Assembly: GCA_012031335.1 (NCBI GenBank)
Contig: JAAUTT010000403.1
Span: forward strand, 1 to 5,244
Source: Bacteroidales bacterium
GTDB taxonomy: Bacteria > Bacteroidota > Bacteroidia > Bacteroidales > JAAUTT01
Direction: 5' to 3'
Length of the DNA: 5,244 nt
This document shows positions 1 through 5,244 of the stretch, one piece after another. The notes beneath the pieces were generated by a model that was not told the origin of the DNA, ran no database searches, and worked only from the letters and a program-made list of their open reading frames with translations. The position numbers and the translations under genes were made by a program. The stretch's first letter is position 1; every line of letters starts with the position of its first letter.

Positions 1-594
1 AAACGCTCACAGGAGCGGTGTACGGAACATCGATAGGTGTTTCGGATATGGAAAAAATCACTGGTTTTTTATAAAGAAATCCTGGGATACGACCATGTAG
101 TTTACGATGAAACCGACTCGTTTAAAGATTTAAATTCTATTCCCGGTGAAAAATTCCGGTACAGGAGAGTGTTGCTCAATCACAGCCAATCCCGCACAGG
201 CGCTTTTAGTCAATTGCTTGGCGATAGTCAGATTGAATTATTTCAGGTAACTGACCGGGAAGCTTCCAATATTTTCAGGAACAGGTTCTGGGGCGATCTT
301 GGTTTTATTCATTTATGTTTTGATATTCATGGCATGACTACCCTGCGTGATAAATGCACCGCTTTGGGTCATCCTTTACTGTCGACAGTTCCTCGAGCTT
401 TGACATGGGCGAGGCTGCAGGTCATTTTTCCTATATCGAAGATCCCGACGGGACTCTCATCGAGTTTGTTGAAACGCATAGGATTCCTATTTTTAAAAGG
501 TAGGATGGTATCTGAATCTTCAAAAACGTAATCCGGAAAATCGCTTCCAGGATGGATGCTTAACGCTTTAGCCCTTAACCGGATAAAAGACTGA
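1..594 (+). CDS. VOC (glyoxalase/bleomycin-resistance) family protein, 5' end outside window, frame broken four times
   Basis: This is the C-terminal part of a vicinal-oxygen-chelate fold protein; the gene enters from the left in frame 3. The domain opens with a beta-strand followed by GVSDMEKSLVFYKEILGYD, a typical VOC first helix. It continues through IELFQV, the strand GDLGFIHLCFDI and the signature GHFSYIEDPDGTLIEFVE. A tail containing LGWYLNLQKRNPEN and ending WMLNALALNRIKD follows, with stop TGA at 592-594. About 197 residues are visible. Possible metal ligands are the His of FIHLCF and the Glu residues of IELF and LIEF; the usual ligand in the first strand is not evident. Reading through needs four single-base corrections: one A too many in the run 52-57, one T too few in 375-377, one T missing at 501, and one T missing at 553. 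A GTG at 37 is only an artefact of the first frame break. Bacteroidota relatives often carry two VOC domains, so this may be the second (inference). The substrate cannot be told from sequence. Confidence 0.82.
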
Positions 595-675
595 GATATT
601 CGGATTTTTTAGGGATAAACTGATGAGCTCCCTTTTTCGTTAATTATTTGCCCAATAATAACTTTTGGTTATATG

Positions 676-710
676 TACAAACCTTAACTTTTAGGAGGTT
701 AAGGTTTGTA
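676..710. repeat. Perfect 13-bp inverted repeat (hairpin) in the intergenic gap
   Basis: The arms TACAAACCTTAAC (676-688) and GTTAAGGTTTGTA (698-710) are exact reverse complements, separated by the 9-nt loop TTTTAGGAG. It sits 81 bp after the VOC stop and 88 bp before the corA start. It could end VOC transcription, but neither side has a proper T-run, so a classic intrinsic terminator is not supported. It could also be an RNA structure in the corA leader or a protein-binding operator. An AGGAGG string spans the loop-stem junction (693-698), but no start codon lies close enough for it to serve as a ribosome binding site. The rest of 595-798 shows nothing clear. Confidence 0.7.
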
Positions 711-798
711 AATTATACCCTTTTCGCGATTTTTCCAGGTCGAAATTCGCTCAAACTGTCAAATTAGTTCTATTTATCTTTCCTGAACATGATGTATC

Positions 799-1712
799 AT
801 GAAAGAAATTATTATTTCAGCTGATTCCGGTTTGCCTTTTACCTGGATTGATTTTTCGCAGCCAACCATTGAAGAGTTAAACATTGTTGCACGGGAATAC
901 CATCTTCATGAGTATACGGTCAGGGACAGTCTGGAACCGGACCACCTGCCCAAGTTTGAATCACTTGATACCGTAAACTTTCTAATAACCCGTGTTTATG
1001 CGCCTAAAAATCAGCGTAATCCCCACACCATTCAGGAGCTGACAAGCAAAATTGCTATTTTCTACAATACATCTTTTATAATCACCATACATCGGCAACC
1101 GCAACCCTTTATTTTTCAAATACGCGATTCCTGTATTGAAAGCAAAAAATGCCGCACTCCCAACGAACTTATTACCCACATTCTCTGGAATTCGTTGCAT
1201 ACCTACGAAGCTCCTGCACTTGAACTGGCGAAAAGTATCGATTTTTACGAAGACGAAATATTTTTAAAGGACAGGGTCCCCAATATCCAGCCGGAGTCTT
1301 TACTTTTTTGAAACGAAAAGCGGCCTCCTGTAAAAAAGTAATTCACCTTACCACCGATGTTATAAACCGGTCGCACCTGGGTGTAAAGAGTAATCCCTTT
1401 ATGCAGGATATGCTCGACCTGCATCTTAAACTGATGACGCAATATGACCAGATTCAGGACGATGCCAATAACCTGTTGAACACATATATAGCGCTGGCTT
1501 CTCAAAAAACAAACGAAGTAGTTAAAATTCTTACCATTTTCTCGGTATTTTTTTTACCACTTACCTTTATAGTAGGTATTTATGGAATGAATTTTGATTT
1601 CATGCCCGAATTGCGTGAACGCTGGGGGTATCCGGCGGTACTAATTCTGATGGTGGCTGTTACTTTGTTTATTTACTACTGGTTCCGTTGGAAGAAACTC
1701 ATAAAAAAGTAG
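799..1712 (+). CDS. corA: CorA-family magnesium/divalent-cation channel, one frameshift
   Basis: This is an inner-membrane CorA/MRS2-type channel, which in this family works as a homopentamer passing Mg2+ (sometimes Co2+ or Ni2+) down its gradient. The restored protein is 304 residues, within the short-CorA range. Residues 1 to about 235 form the cytoplasmic alpha/beta funnel domain and long helix (early motifs PFTWID and EYHLHEYTVRD, the latter followed by HLPKFE). Two membrane helices follow at about 240-262 and 278-297. The signature YGMNFDFMPEL, with GMN at 263-265 (codons 1584-1592), closes the first helix, and a lysine-rich tail ends the chain. The frame breaks inside a T6 run at 1304-1309: frame 1 stops at 1309-1311, and one extra T joins PESLLF to LKRKAASCKK in frame 3, which then runs to TAG at 1710-1712. 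ATG 799 was chosen because MKEIII starts the domain as in relatives; the ATGs at 789 and 792 are in another frame. No clear Shine-Dalgarno is present. Confidence 0.93.
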
Positions 1713-1723
1713 TTACTTTTTTG

Positions 1724-1731
1724 TAAATTTG
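1724..1731 (+). promoter_or_regulatory. Bacteroidota-type -7 promoter box (TAnnTTTG)
   Basis: TAAATTTG matches the TAnnTTTG -7 element recognised by the primary sigma factor of Bacteroidota. It lies 19 bp before the ATG at 1751, in the 38-bp gap after corA, so the leader would be very short. No convincing TTTG -33 element is seen at the expected spacing of about 19 bp. It would drive the outer-membrane gene and perhaps the GH2 gene behind it. Confidence 0.6.
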
Positions 1732-1750
1732 CAAGACTAATTTCTGAGAT

Positions 1751-2349
1751 ATGATTAGAAAAATTTTACTATCCGCGATAGTTTCACTTACCCTGGTTAA
1801 TCTTACGGCCCAGGAATCCGAAGAAATACCTGTATTATCGTCTGTAGTCCGGGAAAAACCTTTTGAAAGCAAATTGGAATATAACCTTACTGCCGGGACC
1901 TCCTTTATAACTTCCCGGAATTTTGGGAGTGGAAGTGCCAGTTATGTTGCTCCTGAAATCAGCTATAAACTTTCCCCAAAAATTAAAATCAATGCCGGAG
2001 TCATGTTTCTCCGTTCAAATGTATATATAAACCGATACCTCTCCATGCCCGGGGAAAGCGTAGTTGTGAAAGCAAAACCTTCCGTAAGCACAATGGCTTA
2101 TTTTTCAGGAAATTATTTGATTTCAGACCGTTTGTCGATGACGGGGTTTTTAATGAAAGATCTCAGCAATACCGGGATTTACGATAAGAAATACGGTCCC
2201 CAGGGCTTTCAAACGATGTCTCTTCAAATGGATTACAAATTAACTGATAATATCACCATTGGTGCCGGAATGCATATGTCGCAGGGGAGGTTATTACGGG
2301 GTATCCTTCCACTGGTTTCGGATTTAATTCCGGATACCCCGGTTATTAA
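1751..2349 (+). CDS. Small exported, probably outer-membrane beta-barrel-like protein of unknown function
   Basis: I do not recognise a named family. MIRKILLSAIVSLTLVNLTAQ is a clear signal peptide, with cleavage probable after TAQ or nearby. The mature part alternates polar and hydrophobic/aromatic residues in strand-like stretches (KLEYNLTAGTSFIT, YVAPEISYKLSPKIKINAGV, YFSGNYLISDRLSMTGFL, SLQMDYKLTDNITIGAGM), as in small Bacteroidota outer-membrane barrels. The frame as written runs to TGA at 2366-2368 with an unlikely tail (LLRGILPLVSDLIPD). Removing one G from each of the G4 runs at 2284-2287 and 2298-2301 instead gives MSQGGYYGYPSTGFGFNSG followed by YPGY and a TAA at 2347-2349, a Gly/aromatic end usual for such proteins and about 198 residues in all. 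Adding one G at the first run reaches the same stop with a slightly different join. The gene follows a TAnnTTTG box and lies 84 bp before the GH2 gene on the same strand, so the two may share a transcript and an envelope role (inference). Confidence 0.75.
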
Positions 2350-2433
2350 TCCAGGGGCATTCATTTGAATGTAAAACTTAACTTAACCTTTCTGGTTTTT
2401 CCCTTTCACCAGATAGAAAACAGGTGTACTGTT

Positions 2434-4704
2434 ATGAAAAATCTTGTTATTGCTATGGGTATGATTAGTATTGCTCTTTGTGCATCCGGTCAGGAGAAAT
2501 TGCCTGAACTGAAATGGGAGCTTGGATATGCCAAATCAAGGAACGATGCTCCGGTAAAATATATTCCGGCAGTTATTCCGGGTGCTGTACAGCTCGATAT
2601 TGCCCGGTCCGAGAAATATGATCCGCACTTCTATGCAGAAAACTGGAAGGACTATTTGTGGATGGAAGATCAGTTTTACATTTATCGAACCCTATTCAAC
2701 AAACCCCAGCTTGAAGAAGATCAACGATTGTTTTTTATATCGCGTGGCATTGATTATCAGTTCGAGATTTTCATCAACGACGAAAAGATATTGGAACAGG
2801 AAGGTATGTTTACCTGGGTTACACTCGATTTAACAGATAAGCTGAAGGCCAGAAACGAACTGAAAATATTCATTTACCCTGTGCCTAAAATGGTGGCTAC
2901 GCCGGTTGACCGGATACAGGCTGCCCATGTTGCCAAACCTCCGGTAAGTTATGGGTGGGACTGGCACCCGCGCCTCGTTCCGCTGGGTATATGGGATGAT
3001 ACACATCTTGAGATTCGAAATAATACCTATATCGAAAGTTCGGTTGTAGATTATGAACTTACTGATGCACTCGATCAGGTCTCAGTTCATCTGAACCTGA
3101 CAGGCCGGAATCTTGCCGGGTTCAATTACTCATGGGTACTTAAAGATAAGGTGGGTAATGAAGTGCTTCAAACCTCGGGTAAGTTTAATTCGGAAGGGTT
3201 TCATCAGCAATTTCTTTTGAAACAACCCAAACTCTGGTGGCCTCACGATCATGGGGAGCCATACCTGTATACTTCTCACACGGAAATAAGCGATGCTTCA
3301 GGAAAGATCATCCAGACAATATCCCGAAAAGTAGGCTTTAGGAGCGTTAAACTGGTGATGAACCAGGGAGCCTGGAGTGAGCTTCAGGGTTTTCCAAAAT
3401 CCCGCAGCGTTCCACCGGCGCAGTTCGAAGTAAATGGCAGGAAATATTCGCGAAAGGCACCAATTGGGTGAACCCGGAAATTTTTCCCGGTATCATCACT
3501 GCCGAAAGATATAACAAGCTGCTCGATCTGGCACTTAAAGCTAACTTCAATACCCTGCGGGTGTGGGGAGGAGGGATTATAAATAAAGAGTCGTTTTATG
3601 AACTTTGCGACGAGAAAGGACTTCTGGTCTGGCAGGAGTTTCCCCTAGCCTGTAATCCATATCCCGATAATCCTCATTATCTTAAAATTCTGAAACAGGA
3701 AGCTACCTCTGTCATTACCAGATTAAAAACGCATCCTTCACTTGCTTTATGGAGCGGAGGGAACGAGCTTTTTAACAGCTGGTCGGGGATGACCGACCAG
3801 AGTCTTCCATTACGATTGCTTAACAGCCTTACCTTTCAGCTCAATCCGGAAGTGCCGTTCATTCCAACATCTCCGCTCATGGGGATGGGACATGGACACT
3901 ATGTTTTCCGCGATTTCGACACTAAGGAAGAAGTATATGCGCGGATGCAAAAAGCGCATTTTACAGCATATACCGAGTTTGGTATGCCAGGCCCCTCTTC
4001 GGTTGAAGTTTTAAAGCAGATAATTCCGGAAAAAGAACTCTGGCCACCAAAACCTGGTACTTCATGGGAAAGTCATCATGCCTTTAAGGCCTGGGTAGGC
4101 AATACCTGGCTTATGGAAGATATGCTTGCGGATTATTTCGGACAGGCTGTAAACCTGGAAACACTTGTACAACAAGGACAACTGATGCAGAGCGAAGGAT
4201 ATAAAGCCATTTACGAAGAAGCCCGCCGGCAGAAACCCTATTGCAGCATGGCCCTCAACTGGTGCTTTAATGAACCCTGGCCAACTGCTGCCAACAACAG
4301 TATAGTTAATTATCCAGCCCTTCCCAAACCTGCTTTTCAGGTCAGTGAGCGATGCATGCCGACCATTATGTGCCAGTGCACGCATTAAAAAGTTTCAATG
4401 GAGAGAAGGGGAGGAGTTTACTGCCGATATCTGGGTGCTGAATGATTTGCCAGAACCCGTCTCGGGTGGCAGAATAACTGTAAGGCTTGTATCGGCCTCG
4501 AAAAGTATTGAACTACTCAAGTGGGACTTTGATTCCATCCCGGCAAATCAGAATATGGCCGGTCCAACAGTGCGGTGCATAATGCCTGATCCTGAAGCCG
4601 AACAGTTTAAACTGATACTTGAATATGAAGGTAAGCCGCAGTATAATTCGGAATATACAATGTTATTCAAGGGTAATCCGAATAAAAAAAGGGAACACCG
4701 GTGA
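2434..4704 (+). CDS. Secreted glycoside hydrolase family 2 enzyme, beta-mannosidase-like, two frameshifts
   Basis: This GH2 retaining exo-glycosidase most likely removes terminal beta-mannosyl residues from oligosaccharides or glycoproteins, in the periplasm or at the cell surface. The start is ATG 2434, because MKNLVIAMGMISIALCASGQ is a signal peptide; 23 codons upstream in the same frame have no such logic. The restored length is 756 residues. Order: jelly-roll sugar-binding domain, about 25-190 (PGAVQLD; YGWDWHPRLVPLGIWDD with Y at 173); Ig-like domain, about 195-310; catalytic barrel, about 330-635; C-terminal Ig-like domain, about 640-756. The barrel contains KGTNWVNPEIFPG, RVWGGG (376-381), the likely acid/base Glu445 in SGGNELFNSW and the likely nucleophile Glu515 in YTEFGMPGP. 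Frame 1 breaks at the A-run 3442-3444 (one A missing; false stop TGA at 3469-3471). Frame 3 breaks at 4340-4341 (one G too many; false stop TAA at 4386-4388), after which FQSVSDACRPLCASARIKKF continues to TGA at 4702-4704. Beta-glucosaminidase-type specificity is not excluded. Confidence 0.9.
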
Positions 4705-4746
4705 TGAATCAGTAAAATGGTGGTTCGTTGATTCCTGAATTTATGG

Positions 4747-4967
4747 CTACGAAGCAGTTCGGCGTAGCATTTGCTACGTCGTATTATACCCGTAGCATCT
4801 GCTACTTTTTAGTTATCTATCTCATTTCTGCCAAAGTAATATTTAATAAAACATTATCCATTTCGACAAAGTTAGGTGGTAGCAAATGTTACCAAAATAG
4901 TTGGACGAAGTGAATACTTCGCCCAACCGCTCGATTGTAATTTTATTGCTATCTACGCACATCAAGA
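4747..4967. repeat. Tandem intergenic repeat, unit 1 (about 185-bp conserved part plus divergent spacer)
   Basis: This is the first of two tandem copies with a period of 219-221 bp. The well-matched part is 4747-4932; 4933-4967 matches the region after unit 2 only weakly. It holds three GTAGCA..TGCTAC-type palindromic motifs: GTAGCATTTGCTAC (4764-4777), GTAGCATCTGCTAC (4792-4805) and GTAGCAAATGTTAC (4879-4892). The first and third are near reverse complements of each other. The ends 4751-4767 and 4917-4932 form an imperfect inverted repeat of about 16 bp (roughly 13 matches with one gap). No obvious target-site duplication or coding content is seen. The layout resembles a MITE- or REPIN-like non-autonomous element or an intergenic structured repeat. 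I do not recognise the family. Confidence 0.8.
4900..4927. other. Hairpin at the right end of repeat unit 1
   Basis: GTTGG (4900-4904) pairs with CCAAC (4923-4927), and CGAAGT (4906-4911) pairs with ACTTCG (4916-4921). There is one A/C mismatch between the two stem blocks, and the loop is GAAT. It is conserved in unit 2, so it probably belongs to the element. Confidence 0.7.
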
Positions 4968-5183
4968 CTACAAAGCTGTTAGGCGTAGCATTTGCTAAGT
5001 CGTTTTATACCCGAAGCTCTGCTACTCTATAGTTATCCATCAAATACCTGCCAAAGTAATATTTAATAAAACAATATCCATTTCAGCATAGTACGCGGTA
5101 GCAAATGCTACCAAAATAGTGGGACGAAGTGAAAACTTCGCCCAACCGCTCCGGTTAAATATTATAGCATACCACGACCATCC
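4968..5183. repeat. Tandem intergenic repeat, unit 2
   Basis: This is the second copy, directly following unit 1; the well-matched part is 4968-5151. Its motifs are GTAGCATTTGCTAA (4985-4998), a degraded GAAGCTCTGCTAC (5013-5025) and an intact GTAGCAAATGCTAC (5098-5111). Two blocks are nearly identical between units: 5048-5084 against 4828-4864 (36 of 37 bases) and 5098-5151 against 4879-4932 (51 of 54 bases). The left third has diverged more. Similarity to unit 1 seems to fade around 5183, where an AT-rich tail begins. Confidence 0.78.
5119..5146. other. Hairpin at the right end of repeat unit 2 (GAAA loop)
   Basis: CGAAGT (5125-5130) pairs with ACTTCG (5135-5140) around a GAAA tetraloop of the GNRA type. 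The outer block GTGGG (5119-5123) pairs with CCAAC (5142-5146) except for one G/A mismatch. It is the counterpart of the hairpin in unit 1. Confidence 0.65.
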
Positions 5184-5244
5184 CGGAGAATGTTATTTTA
5201 AAAATAATATCCCTTTTTTTCCAATACAACTTTTTACCTTTTAT

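Noticed and set aside
775..782. TATCTTTC as a corA promoter -7 box
   Set aside because: It deviates from TAnnTTTG at the last base, has no -33 partner, and is too close to the start to be convincing.
788..801. Palindrome CATGATGTATCATG over the corA start codon
   Set aside because: It has only 6-bp arms with a 2-nt centre in AT-rich sequence. It could be chance, and there is no second site to support an operator.
1304..1309. Programmed frameshifting in corA or the GH2 gene
   Set aside because: Frame breaks occur in every gene, in both directions and at different kinds of run, which points to a common error process and not to regulated recoding.
2298..2340. Inverted repeat GGGGTATCC (2298-2306) and GGATACCCC (2332-2340) as a terminator
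   Set aside because: It is explained by two Gly-Tyr-Pro codon triplets in the restored coding frame, has a 25-nt loop and is followed by no T-run.
4728..4913. A 61-codon open frame over repeat unit 1
   Set aside because: It lies almost wholly inside the intergenic repeat, is not kept in unit 2, and its peptide resembles no protein I know.
4747..5183. Integron attC array or CRISPR
   Set aside because: The units are too long and too similar over their whole length for CRISPR. No cassette genes or integrase are seen, and no full attC core-site layout can be made out despite the GCCCAAC string.
5184..5244. Terminator or promoter in the AT-rich right end
   Set aside because: A weak TTATTTT/AAAATAA inverted repeat and a T-run are present, but there is no GC-rich stem. 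The TACCTTTT near the edge lacks the final G and any visible downstream gene.

Overview
The window looks like a stretch of a Bacteroidota chromosome, probably an environmental member of Bacteroidia. The pointers are a TAnnTTTG -7 promoter box just before one gene, start codons without clear Shine-Dalgarno sequences, a small secreted beta-barrel-like protein with a Gly/Tyr-rich C-terminus, and a secreted GH2 beta-mannosidase-like enzyme. All four recognisable genes lie on the + strand. These assignments come from motifs and remembered family patterns, not from a database search.

Layout: (1) 1-594 is the 3' part of a VOC/glyoxalase-family gene that begins upstream of the window. (2) 595-798 is an intergenic gap with a perfect 13-bp stem hairpin. 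(3) 799-1712 is a CorA-type divalent-cation channel with the GMN signature. (4) 1751-about 2349 is a small exported, probably outer-membrane protein of unknown function, behind a likely promoter. (5) 2434-4704 is an exported GH2 enzyme with both catalytic glutamates. (6) 4705-5244 has no credible gene but holds two tandem copies of an imperfect repeat with a period of about 221 bp. It is rich in GTAGCAwwTGCTAC-like inverted motifs and ends in a small hairpin. The last ~60 bases are AT-rich and show nothing I can name.

The most striking property is that every recognisable gene is broken by single-base indels, often in short homopolymers. Adding or removing one base at each site restores a continuous family-like protein. 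I count four in the VOC gene, one in corA, one or two in the outer-membrane gene and two in the GH2 gene. No restored frame contains a substitution-type stop, and key residues are kept. Sequencing or assembly error is therefore the simplest reading, with very recent gene decay as the alternative. Each gene is annotated as one CDS over its restored span.

Functionally the genes form no obvious pathway. The exported barrel-like protein and the GH2 enzyme may be co-transcribed (84 bp apart, same strand) and could act together in the cell envelope or periplasm on mannose-containing glycans. The CorA channel and VOC protein look like ordinary housekeeping neighbours. The only candidate for something undescribed is the tandem repeat element at the right end.
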